DNA of 15,856 bases. Source: JAWXUK01 sp044432725 (GTDB taxonomy: Bacteria; Bacillota; Clostridia; Oscillospirales; Oscillospiraceae). The notes beneath the pieces are model-generated. The model was not told the DNA's origin and searched no databases. It was given only the letters and a program-made list of their open reading frames with translations. The translations under genes were made by a program, and so were the position numbers. Shown here one piece after another: positions 6,429 through 13,859 of the stretch (positions within the stretch are counted from its first letter, which is position 1; every line of letters begins with the position of its first letter). The DNA lies in assembly GCA_044432725.1 (NCBI GenBank), contig JAWXUL010000040.1:1-15856 (forward strand). The letters are read 5' to 3'.

Positions 6429-7603
6429 CAGTAGATACCAGTAAATTAAAAAGCGCAGTGAAAAAGATTCAACTGACAGCCCCTTCTCATTTCTTTGGGG
6501 AAGAGGGAGAAGAGATTATCAAAATCCCCTTGGAAGATTTGTTGGACTTTCCCAACCATCCCTTTCAAGTGACAGAAAACCAAAGCATGACGGAACTACA
6601 AGAGAGCATTCAGGCACATGGCGTGGCAAACCCTATTCTCGTTCGCCCTCATGGCCAACATCAGTATGAAATCATTGCAGGACATCGGCGCACCATGGCC
6701 TCTCGCCGTTTAGGTTTACAGGATATCCCTGCCATTGTCCGTGAGCTAGACGATGAAGAAGCGGTGTTTTTCATGGTGGATACCAATATTCAGCGCGAAA
6801 CTTTGTTGCCCAGTGAAAAGGCCTTTGCCTATAAAATGAAATTAGAGGCACTGCGGAAACAAGCAGGCAGACCGAAAAAAAATGGTGGACAAATTGGCCA
6901 CCATAAAAACTTTGATGAAAATGGTGGACAAATTGGCCACCATAAAAACTTTGATGAAAATGGTGGACAAATTGGCCACCATAAAAACTTTGACGAAAAT
7001 GGTGGACAAATTGGCCACCATAAAAACTTCGACGAAAATGGTGGACAAATTGGCCACCATAAAAACTTCGATGAAAATGGTGGACAAATTGGCCACCATA
7101 AAAACTTCGATGAAAATGGTGGACAAATTGGCCACCATAAAAACTTGGATGAAAATGGTGGACAAATTGGCCACCATAAAAAGACCCGAGAATCTCTGGC
7201 AGAGAACAGCCCAGACAATGGGCGAAATATTCAACGGTACATCCGCTTAACTCATCTTTCTCCCACCTTGTTACTGTGGGTAGACCAGAAAAAAATCCCC
7301 TTTCTGGCTGGGGTGGATTTGTCCTACTTAAGAGAGAAAGAACAATATTATGTGGCTCTCTGGATGGAGGAGCTTCCTTGCTCCCTGAACCTAGTACAGG
7401 CAAAAACCTTGAAGCAAGACAGCGAATCTGGAAAACTGGACGAATCTCGTATTATGGAGATTTTAGAAGGCACCTCCAAAGAGGAGAAAAAACAGTCTTT
7501 GCAAGTGGACACGAAAAAATACTTCCCTCCCAACACAAGCAAACGAGAAATGGAAGAAGTGGTTGATACACTCTTGCGCCAGTGGTTTCTTGGCGAGAAG
7601 TAA
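6425..7603 (+). CDS. parB: ParB-family partition protein with a tandem-repeat insertion
   Basis: The 392-residue protein starts within parA (ATGA overlap). Its N-terminal ParB/Srx domain has IKIPLEDLLDFPNHPF, then the CTP-binding box AGHRRTMASRRLG (about residues 80-92) and the motif NIQRETLLPSEKAFAYKMK, all typical of ParB CTPases. After KQAGRPKK comes an array of eight copies of NGGQIGHHKNFDE (residue 153 to about 250; the last is partial). A recognisable DNA-binding segment follows (RESLAENSPDNGRNIQRYIRLTHL) and then a charged C-terminal region. The repeats sit in the linker between the CTPase and helix-turn-helix domains, where relatives normally have one short linker. Both flanking domains look intact, so the gene is probably functional. 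No canonical parS (TGTTTCACGTGAAACA) was seen in the window. The stop TAA is part of a target duplication of the MITE-like element that follows. Confidence 0.93.
   Translation: MTVDTSKLKSAVKKIQLTAPSHFFGEEGEEIIKIPLEDLLDFPNHPFQVTENQSMTELQESIQAHGVANPILVRPHGQHQYEIIAGHRRTMASRRLGLQDIPAIVRELDDEEAVFFMVDTNIQRETLLPSEKAFAYKMKLEALRKQAGRPKKNGGQIGHHKNFDENGGQIGHHKNFDENGGQIGHHKNFDENGGQIGHHKNFDENGGQIGHHKNFDENGGQIGHHKNFDENGGQIGHHKNLDENGGQIGHHKKTRESLAENSPDNGRNIQRYIRLTHLSPTLLLWVDQKKIPFLAGVDLSYLREKEQYYVALWMEELPCSLNLVQAKTLKQDSESGKLDESRIMEILEGTSKEEKKQSLQVDTKKYFPPNTSKREMEEVVDTLLRQWFLGEK
6881..7182 (+). repeat. 39-bp tandem repeat array inside parB (7 full + 1 partial)
   Basis: Seven complete 39-base units start at 6881, 6920, 6959, 6998, 7037, 7076 and 7115, followed by a partial eighth of 29 bases at 7154-7182. 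The units are almost identical; differences are confined to the two codons for Phe-Asp (TTTGAT twice, TTTGAC, TTCGAC, TTCGAT twice, TTGGAT), a pattern that suggests stepwise duplication. Because 39 is a multiple of three, the frame is kept and other frames also stay open. Each unit contains the dyad ATGGTGG-N9-CCACCAT. Confidence 0.97.
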
Positions 7604-7604
7604 G

Positions 7605-7762
7605 GGCAACACCGCACAATCACTCATTTCCAACTTTCTTCAGAAATCGCCCCACAAAAACCTCTAAATCCTCGTCAATCCACCAAGGATTAACTTGAAT
7701 TTATCACTTTTTGTAAAACAATTTTTATCGAAATTTGAAAATGGCAATTATGCGGTCTCGCC
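7605..7762 (+). mobile_element. MITE-like element, copy 2 (158 bp), directly after parB
   Basis: This is the same element as at 2850-3031 and in the same orientation. The left end is GGCAACACCGCACAAT (7605-7620); the right end (7747-7762) is the reverse complement of GGCGAGACCGCATAAT, 13 of 16 matching. Identical TAAG tetramers at 7601-7604 and 7763-7766 mark a 4-bp target duplication, and the left one contains the parB stop codon. It lacks the roughly 23-base internal segment found in copy 1. It has no coding capacity. Confidence 0.88.
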
Positions 7763-7776
7763 TAAGAATCCCCACC

Positions 7777-7817
7777 CATTCCCCCATGGTAGTTTGTACC
7801 ATGGGGGAATGTTTTTT
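7777..7817 (+). terminator. Rho-independent terminator of parAB
   Basis: The perfect 14-bp stem CATTCCCCCATGGT (7777-7790) pairs with 7798-7811 across a 7-base loop and is followed by six T. It lies beyond the MITE-like element; before that insertion it would have started about 13 bases after the parB stop codon. Confidence 0.93.
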
Positions 7818-7839
7818 CCCGAAACATACCGAAAAAACC

Positions 7840-7868
7840 GTGACAAAGCAAGAAAAATGTGCTATACT
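7840..7868 (+). promoter_or_regulatory. Sigma-A promoter of the polysaccharide operon
   Basis: GTGACA (7840-7845), a 17-base spacer, then TATACT (7863-7868). It is the only good promoter between the parAB terminator and the first polysaccharide gene, and predicts a leader of about 110 bases. Confidence 0.7.
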
Positions 7869-7920
7869 AAAGCTTAGGAATTACTACAGTCCTGTTCATT
7901 CAAACGAAACTCTCCCCAAA

Positions 7921-7967
7921 AACCCCCTGTCTTCCACGACCTTGGCGGTTTTTGCCTTAGGGGGGTT
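7921..7967 (+). promoter_or_regulatory. Stem-loop in the polysaccharide operon leader
   Basis: AACCCCCT (7921-7928) can pair with AGGGGGGTT (7959-7967, one bulged G) across about 30 bases that include a smaller GGC/GCC stem. No T tract follows, so it is not an ordinary terminator. It ends seven bases before the ribosome binding site GAGGTG (7975-7980) and could affect translation or antitermination of the operon. It does not match a named RNA element that I recognise. Confidence 0.4.
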
Positions 7968-7985
7968 CTTCCATGAGGTGTCATC

Positions 7986-9368
7986 ATGATAAAGAAAAAT
8001 CAGGCATTTTTAAACGGCTTGCACCTTGTTTTAGATGGGGCATTGGTCTTTTTTGCCTTTGCCTTGGCCTATGCTCTGCGCTTTCACTATTTTTCAGGTG
8101 ATTTAGAAACCATCCCCCTCTATCACTATGGTATGTTGGCCTTGATTTCCACGGTACAGCAACCTATTTTATACATTTTTTTTGGTGTCTATGGCTCTCA
8201 ACGGCGTGACACCTTGGGAAAAGTCCTGTTTCGCCTGTGTCAAGCCAATATTCTCGGCTTTCTACTGCTGATGATGGGGCTATATGCCACAAAATACATT
8301 CACATTTCCCGTCTGACCCTTGGCTTTTTCCTTGGCTTTGAAACCATTCTTCTCAGCCTAAAGTTTATCTTGCTTCGCTTGGTCTTGCGCCATTATCGGA
8401 AAAAAGGCTACAATCAAAAACACGTTTTTTTAGTGGGCTCTGGCACCTTAGCACAGCGCTATTGGGAAGAGATTGAGCAAAACCCTGCCTTTGGCTATCA
8501 TATTATTGGCTATATCGGCGCAAAATCCACCGCCTTACCTCTGCCCTATTACGGCGATTTTACCCAGCTTGCCCCTCTCATTGAAAAATATCTGCCTGAT
8601 GAAGTGGTGGTGGCCATGTCCCCCCAAGAATACGAAGCCACACAGGACATTATAAATATCTGTGAATCCACAGGGACAAAAATGTCTATGATACCTTTCT
8701 ACACCCAATTTTTCCCCTCCAATCCTCGGGTGGATTTTCTCAACAACATTCCCATGCTCCACTTGCGCCCCATTCCCTTGGAACATTTTTTCTCTGCCTT
8801 TCTCAAACGAATGGTGGATTTTTGGGGCAGTTTGTGTTTAATCCTTCTGTTATCCCCTCTCCTCTGCTTCATCGCCCTTGGGGTGAAGCTGACCACAAAA
8901 GGCTCGGTGATTTTTTGCCAAACCAGAGTGGGCAAGGACAAAAAAGAATTTCTCATGTTCAAGTTTCGTTCCATGGATGAAAATGGGGGAGAGCATACTA
9001 CATGGAGCAAAAACAACGACCCCAGAAAAACAAAATTCGGCTCCTTTTTGCGGAAGTGCTCCTTGGACGAGTTGCCACAGCTGTGGAATGTGTTGCGTGG
9101 GGACATGAGCTTGGTGGGACCTCGCCCTGAAATCCCCCATTTTGTGGAGCAATTTAAAAAAGAAATTCCCCATTACATGGTGAAACATCAAGTCCGCCCT
9201 GGTATGACAGGTTGGGCACAGGTCAGCGGACTGCGAGGGGATACCTCCATCCCCGACCGCATTGGCCACGATATTTTTTATATTGAAAACTGGACATTCT
9301 TTTTCGATTTGAAAATTTTCTGGCTCACTCTTTGGAAAGGTCTTGTCAACCGAGAAACACTGGCATAG
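7986..9368 (+). CDS. Polyprenyl-phosphate sugar-1-phosphate transferase (initiating transferase)
   Basis: The 460-residue membrane enzyme is of the WbaP/WcaJ polyisoprenyl-phosphate hexose-1-phosphate transferase type, which loads the first sugar onto undecaprenyl phosphate at the inner face of the membrane. Several N-terminal membrane helices span residues about 10-135. A Rossmann-like region follows, beginning HVFLVGSGTLAQRYW at about residue 146. Another membrane segment comes near 275-300, and then the C-terminal bacterial sugar transferase domain with KFRSMDENG, DELPQLWNVLRGDMSLVGP and RPGMTGWAQVSG. Length and domain order match the long form of the family. GAGGTG lies five bases before the ATG. 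It is the first gene of a three-gene operon with polymerase/ligase and glycosyltransferase genes. The sugar (glucose, galactose or another) cannot be decided from sequence alone. Confidence 0.93.
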   Translation: MIKKNQAFLNGLHLVLDGALVFFAFALAYALRFHYFSGDLETIPLYHYGMLALISTVQQPILYIFFGVYGSQRRDTLGKVLFRLCQANILGFLLLMMGLYATKYIHISRLTLGFFLGFETILLSLKFILLRLVLRHYRKKGYNQKHVFLVGSGTLAQRYWEEIEQNPAFGYHIIGYIGAKSTALPLPYYGDFTQLAPLIEKYLPDEVVVAMSPQEYEATQDIINICESTGTKMSMIPFYTQFFPSNPRVDFLNNIPMLHLRPIPLEHFFSAFLKRMVDFWGSLCLILLLSPLLCFIALGVKLTTKGSVIFCQTRVGKDKKEFLMFKFRSMDENGGEHTTWSKNNDPRKTKFGSFLRKCSLDELPQLWNVLRGDMSLVGPRPEIPHFVEQFKKEIPHYMVKHQVRPGMTGWAQVSGLRGDTSIPDRIGHDIFYIENWTFFFDLKIFWLTLWKGLVNRETLA

Positions 9369-9378
9369 GAGGTGAAAC

Positions 9379-11679
9379 ATGAGACAGCTACAAGCCATAT
9401 TCCAGAAATACAACCTAGAAAACACAGTGGTATGGCCGTTTTTTTGTTTTTTTCTCATGTGTTTCAACGAAGGGGACATGACTCGTTTTGTGTCCTTGGC
9501 ACTGTTGGTGGTGCTTTTTTGCCGTCTTCTCTTTGGGACAGGCATACAGAAACTCTCCACCCCTCTCTTGTTTCTAGGTGGCTATGTGCTGTGGAATGGC
9601 ATTCGTTCCCTGACGGCCATTTCCACTGAATTTGCCTATCAAGATTATACCAAATTATTGGTGGCCTTTCTTCTCCTTCTTCTTTTTCTGGAAGAGGAGA
9701 AAAAACCCAAGCACATTGCCCAGATAATCTTAGGGACTTCTGCCATTGCTTCTTTTCTCAGCATAGATTTATTAGGGACAAAATGGTTCGTCACCCTATT
9801 TCAAGAAGCCATCAGCCCCTTCACCCTACAATACACCATACTGGTGGGGGTCGAGCCTGGGGTGCGCATGACCTCCCTGTTTACAAACCCAAATATATAT
9901 GCCGGCTTTACTGGTATCGCCGTGTTATTGGGACTTTTTTTAGTGTCCACTTGTCAGCACACACGGCAACGGATTTATTTATCCCTTTGTTTGTTTTGCA
10001 ATGCCCTTGGCTTTTTGTTGGCGCTGAGTCTAGGTGCCACCATCACCTTGGCCTTTGGCTTTCTCCTTTATTTTCTCTTGGAAGAGAAGGAAAAGAAATT
10101 CCCCTTGCTTCTCTTAATGGTGACCCTGTTTGCCTGTAGCCTTATTACTGTCTTTCCCATTTATCTAACGTCCTTTCAACCATGGGACGGGGTGAATTTT
10201 TATCCCCTGCTGTCCTTGGTTCTGGGTGGCTTGATTTTTTGTCTGGTCTATGAACTGCTTCGTAAAAAATACCATCAGCGCCTCTCTCACTTGACATTCA
10301 CCGCAGTGAACTGGGGAAAAAGTTGCGCCTATCTGCTGTTGGCGCTGATTCTCTCCTTGCAATGGAAAGGCTCTGCCCACATTGACCAAGGGGAAAGCAT
10401 ACGAAGAGCGGTATCTTTGGAGGAAGGGGACTATACCTTGACCCTCCATTCCTCTGATATTATGACTGTATCCGTCCAATCCCAAACACAAACGGACATT
10501 CTCCGCCATACCTCCACCACCTTGTATCAAGGGGAGGGGAATGTACTGGAATTTCAAGTGCCAGACGAGGCGGTGGTGGTGTTTTTCACCTTTTCTTCCC
10601 CTCGTGATGTGGTCTTGGAACAGGCAGAGTTGAGCAATGGGAAAAAAATCCCCCTGAACTATGTGTTGTTCCCTGAATTTATCACCCACCGCCTCCAAGG
10701 CTTAACCACCAACCAAAATTTCTGGCAACGCTTTGTGTTTATGTATGATGGCTTGCAATTGTTTTGGATGAATCCGCTTTTTGGACTTGGTTTAGGCGCT
10801 TTTAACAGTGGTTTGTTTCGGGTGCAGTCCTTTTATTACGAAACAAAGTATGCCCATAACCATTATGTACAAGTGTTATTGGAAAGTGGAATACTGGGAT
10901 TCTTGTTTTTTATGGGCGCTATGGTTTGTCTGCTCCGCTGTTTGTGGAAGGGGCGACACAAGAACCTTGCCCCTGTCAGCCTGTCCGCCTTGCTCTATAC
11001 TCTCATTCATGGATTTATGGAGCTGACTTGGTCTTCTGGTTCTTTTTTGCTTTTGGTGTATTTGCTTTTGGCGTTTTGCCTCTTACAATGCCCTCCTCTC
11101 CCCGAAGAAAAAAGGATGATACACTATTATGCTTCTCCTGTGCTAATGGTGGTTTCCTCTCTCTGCTTTGTGCTGATTTCCCTACAGGTGACCGCATATC
11201 TTCTGGTCAACAGCAGTACAAACCATGAATCTTTCCAAGAAAAATTAGTGACCGCGTCTAAATTAGATGTATTTGGTCGCTCTGGCTATATGACATCTTA
11301 TGTCCGTTCCGTGGCAGACACCGACGACCCGAAAAAAATGGCACAGGCAGAGGTGTTTATTCGGCAAATCAAGGCGGAAAATTCCAATGTGTCCTCCTAT
11401 TATATTGCCGAATACTACTTTAAACAAAATAATATGGAAAAAGCCATGGACTATACGGAGATTTATGTGGGAAATGGTGCTTCTCACCCTAATATTTGGA
11501 ACTCCGCCTTTACATTACTCCATAGCTATGAGAAGGACATGGAAGAGGACTTTTTTGTTGAGGCAAACCGCCGTATTTATCAACTTGCTTTAGACTGGGA
11601 CGCAGAAAATATGGGCTCTCCTGTCATAGATGGAGAGATTCGCGCCTTTGTCCTAGGCTTGTTGGAGGGAAGTCCATGA
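9379..11679 (+). CDS. Wzy/O-antigen-ligase-type membrane protein with C-terminal tail
   Basis: The 766-residue polytopic membrane protein fits the O-antigen ligase/polymerase family that joins lipid-linked glycan units on the outer face of the membrane. Many hydrophobic helices run through residues 10-335. A mostly polar beta-rich stretch follows at about 338-440. The typical Wzy_C segment lies around 455-510 with NPLFGLGLGAFNSGL and the conserved AHNHYVQVLLESGILG. More helices reach about 610. The final 150 residues are soluble and helical (YYIAEYYFKQNNMEKAMDY), like a TPR tail, which some family members carry. AGGAGG precedes the ATG by seven bases, ten bases after the previous stop. The end overlaps the next gene by ATGA. 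Polymerase versus ligase cannot be separated; in a Gram-positive setting a polymerase or a glycan-to-wall/protein ligase are both possible. Confidence 0.88.
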   Translation: MRQLQAIFQKYNLENTVVWPFFCFFLMCFNEGDMTRFVSLALLVVLFCRLLFGTGIQKLSTPLLFLGGYVLWNGIRSLTAISTEFAYQDYTKLLVAFLLLLLFLEEEKKPKHIAQIILGTSAIASFLSIDLLGTKWFVTLFQEAISPFTLQYTILVGVEPGVRMTSLFTNPNIYAGFTGIAVLLGLFLVSTCQHTRQRIYLSLCLFCNALGFLLALSLGATITLAFGFLLYFLLEEKEKKFPLLLLMVTLFACSLITVFPIYLTSFQPWDGVNFYPLLSLVLGGLIFCLVYELLRKKYHQRLSHLTFTAVNWGKSCAYLLLALILSLQWKGSAHIDQGESIRRAVSLEEGDYTLTLHSSDIMTVSVQSQTQTDILRHTSTTLYQGEGNVLEFQVPDEAVVVFFTFSSPRDVVLEQAELSNGKKIPLNYVLFPEFITHRLQGLTTNQNFWQRFVFMYDGLQLFWMNPLFGLGLGAFNSGLFRVQSFYYETKYAHNHYVQVLLESGILGFLFFMGAMVCLLRCLWKGRHKNLAPVSLSALLYTLIHGFMELTWSSGSFLLLVYLLLAFCLLQCPPLPEEKRMIHYYASPVLMVVSSLCFVLISLQVTAYLLVNSSTNHESFQEKLVTASKLDVFGRSGYMTSYVRSVADTDDPKKMAQAEVFIRQIKAENSNVSSYYIAEYYFKQNNMEKAMDYTEIYVGNGASHPNIWNSAFTLLHSYEKDMEEDFFVEANRRIYQLALDWDAENMGSPVIDGEIRAFVLGLLEGSP

Positions 11680-12761
11680 AAAAACTATTGATGATTGCGT
11701 CCACAGAATCCCATTTTAAACAATTTCATCAAGCTTATTTCCCCCCTCTGTCTAAGGACTATGACGTCCATTTGGCCTATCCCCATCCACAGGAGGTATT
11801 TTCAGGGGTCAAGGAGCAAATTCATCTTCCCTTGACCAAAGAATATTTTCATGTTAAAAATATCCAATCTGTGGTACAATTAAGAAGAAGAATCAAACAA
11901 GAGCAATATGACCGCATTATCACCCACACGGCTTTGGCTTCCTTTTGGACGCGCCTTAGTCTTTGGGGCATGAAGAAACGTCCCTTTGTGATTTGTGTGG
12001 TCCATGGCTATTTGTTTCATGACCACAGCCATCCTGTCAAAGGGCGGATTTTACTGGGGGCAGAGCAGATTGTAAAGAAACAGACAGATTGTATTCTGAC
12101 TATGAATCAATGGGATGAAGCCATGGCCAAAAAATACCGCCTTGCGCCTTTGGTCTATGGCATAAACGGCATGGGCGTGGAAAAGCCACAGGTGAAAGAC
12201 CTTGCACAAAATATCACTGACACCCTACAGGCTCTGCCCCAAGAGGCCTTTGTCCTTCTGTATGGAGGGGAGTTTTCCAAGCGCAAGAATCAGGGCTTTT
12301 TAATACAGGCCATGGCAGAGGCACCACCACAGGTACACTTGCTTTTGGCAGGGGAAGGGGATTTACTGCCCCAGTGCAAAGCCTTGGCCAAAAATCTGGG
12401 ACTGGAACAACGGGTCCATTTTCTGGGACAGGTGGCCAATCTGCCTTCCCTCTATGCCCAAGGGGATTTGGTGGTGTCCAGTTCCATCAGCGAGGGACTG
12501 CCCTTTCATCTAATGGAGGCCATGGCCTTGGGCAAGGCTATTTTGGCCAGTGGGGTAAAAGGCCATGAAGATTTGCTGGCACAGCATGGATTTTTATATG
12601 AACCAGAAAACAAAGAGGACTTTTTAGAACAGGTAAGGCGTTGTATCAAGGAAAAAGACAAGTTACCCCAACAGGGGCAAGAACTACAGAACCGTTGGGA
12701 ACAACACTATGCCCTGTCACAGGTGTTGCCCCAAGTATTGGATTATTATGAAGGGAGGTGA
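11676..12761 (+). CDS. Glycosyltransferase, GT4-like (GT-B fold)
   Basis: This 361-residue cytosolic or membrane-associated enzyme is predicted to add a sugar from a nucleotide donor to the growing lipid-linked glycan. The N-terminal half (MKKLLMIASTESHFKQF, VVHGYLFHDH) resembles acceptor domains of sugar transferases acting after WbaP-type enzymes. The C-terminal half has the GT4 pattern: LLYGGEFSKRKNQGFLIQAM (about residues 193-212), LLLAGEGDLLPQCKALAKNL, and the donor-binding EX7E motif in SEGLPFHLMEAMALG (about 271-285). The start overlaps the previous stop by four bases, which indicates translational coupling. The stop is followed by 77 bases without a terminator, so transcription may continue into the secreted protein gene. 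Donor and acceptor are unknown. Confidence 0.9.
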   Translation: MKKLLMIASTESHFKQFHQAYFPPLSKDYDVHLAYPHPQEVFSGVKEQIHLPLTKEYFHVKNIQSVVQLRRRIKQEQYDRIITHTALASFWTRLSLWGMKKRPFVICVVHGYLFHDHSHPVKGRILLGAEQIVKKQTDCILTMNQWDEAMAKKYRLAPLVYGINGMGVEKPQVKDLAQNITDTLQALPQEAFVLLYGGEFSKRKNQGFLIQAMAEAPPQVHLLLAGEGDLLPQCKALAKNLGLEQRVHFLGQVANLPSLYAQGDLVVSSSISEGLPFHLMEAMALGKAILASGVKGHEDLLAQHGFLYEPENKEDFLEQVRRCIKEKDKLPQQGQELQNRWEQHYALSQVLPQVLDYYEGR

Positions 12762-12838
12762 GGATACAAGGGGGAAGAACCGGATGTATCAAGACGAATT
12801 TACAAACAATTACAACACAATTATCAAAGGAGATTATT

Positions 12839-13738
12839 ATGAACAAGAAAAAAATTGCTTCCGTCCTAGCTTTGGGACTGTCCACACAATTCTGCCTCAT
12901 GGCAGGCGCAATGGTGGCAAACACTGACGCTGTCTCATCTGTGGAAGAGGCCTATATCACAACACAAGGTAACACAGGCAAAGCCTTGTCTACCTATTAT
13001 TACAACAACAACAACAACGATACTACTGTTACAGAATCTAGCTCTGACTCCGAGTCCTCTTCTTCTACTTCTACTGTGGTGAAAGCTGAACTTGAAGTAG
13101 GCGAAGATGGTTCTGTGGTGTTCACACCAGTCACTACTGTGGAAGGTACTTCCTCTGTGGCAACCATCACCGAAGAACAAGTTGCTGATTTGATTGCCGC
13201 TTTGAAAGACGCTGAGGCAACTTCCCTGACTATTGTCGTTTCTGCAGGCATTCGTGCAACAGGCGTGGAATTGGCCATGTCTAGCGAAGTATTGGCCGCT
13301 ATCATGGAAAGCTCTGCCAAAGAAGTGGTGATGGCTTCTGATTTTGGTACCATTTCTTTGGACAGCTCTGCCTTGTCTAGCATTATGGACCAAGGCGACG
13401 GCGGTAAAGTGGCTGTGGGTCTGGCAAGCATTGGAAGAACTTCCATGAGCACAGAACTACTGGAAGCTGCAAAATACAGCCCTGTGGTAGATATGTCCAT
13501 TTCTGTAGGGGAAACACGTCTGGAAAAATTGAACTCTGCTATTAAATTGGATGTTCCTTATTCCATGAAAAACTCTCGTTGGGACACAGCAGGCGTCAAC
13601 GCTAAACTCATGTCTGCAACTGGTGAAAAAGTGGCTGTTACTTCTGCTTTTGACAAAGATTCTGGAAAAATGTCCATTAATTCCAGTGCTCTGGGTATGT
13701 TCGTCATCGAATACGACGCACCAGAAGTGGAAGACTAA
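12839..13738 (+). CDS. Secreted protein of unknown function
   Basis: The predicted protein of 299 residues begins MNKKKIASVLALGLSTQFCLMAGA, a clear Sec signal peptide. The frame is open further upstream to 12758, but ATG at 12839 is preferred because AAAGGAG lies six bases before it and the signal peptide then starts correctly. After the signal comes a low-complexity linker rich in Asn, Asp, Ser and Thr (about residues 55-80). A regular alpha/beta region follows (TITEEQVADLIAALKDAEA and ALSSIMDQGDGGKVAVGLAS). The end (VTSAFDKDSGKMSINSSALGMFVI) resembles the domain that often precedes S-layer homology repeats in clostridial surface proteins, but no SLH repeat, LPXTG or other anchor is present. 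It follows the polysaccharide genes and may be cotranscribed with them. Specific function is not recognised. Confidence 0.88.
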   Translation: MNKKKIASVLALGLSTQFCLMAGAMVANTDAVSSVEEAYITTQGNTGKALSTYYYNNNNNDTTVTESSSDSESSSSTSTVVKAELEVGEDGSVVFTPVTTVEGTSSVATITEEQVADLIAALKDAEATSLTIVVSAGIRATGVELAMSSEVLAAIMESSAKEVVMASDFGTISLDSSALSSIMDQGDGGKVAVGLASIGRTSMSTELLEAAKYSPVVDMSISVGETRLEKLNSAIKLDVPYSMKNSRWDTAGVNAKLMSATGEKVAVTSAFDKDSGKMSINSSALGMFVIEYDAPEVED

Positions 13739-13741
13739 TCA

Positions 13742-13765
13742 ATAAATATTTGCGCAAATATTTAT
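13742..13765. repeat. Perfect 24-bp palindrome after the secreted protein gene
   Basis: ATAAATATTTGC followed immediately by its exact reverse complement, with no central spacer, starts four bases after the stop codon. No T tract follows (next bases GTGAAATGG). It could be a protein-binding palindrome or an mRNA 3' stem; the real terminator lies about 95 bases further on. Confidence 0.85.
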
Positions 13766-13859
13766 GTGAAATGGAAAAACTGGAATGTCTGAGACTCGTC
13801 TCAAATTTACTGTTCTGGTTTTGACCACGAAGAACGTGTTGATACATCTAGCTTTCTCC

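Noticed and set aside
6881..7182. CRISPR array
   Set aside because: The units are contiguous with no unique spacers, and they translate in frame within parB.
6771..7403. Long open frames on the minus strand and other plus frames across the parB repeat
   Set aside because: They exist only because the 39-base unit is a multiple of three and lacks stops in several frames; they have no credible start sites or known domains.
8535..9560. Minus-strand open frames antisense to the initiating transferase and polymerase genes
   Set aside because: They are shadows of well-supported plus-strand genes with clear conserved motifs.
12758..12838. Upstream start of the secreted protein gene overlapping the glycosyltransferase stop
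   Set aside because: The downstream ATG has AAAGGAG at ideal spacing and starts a proper signal peptide.
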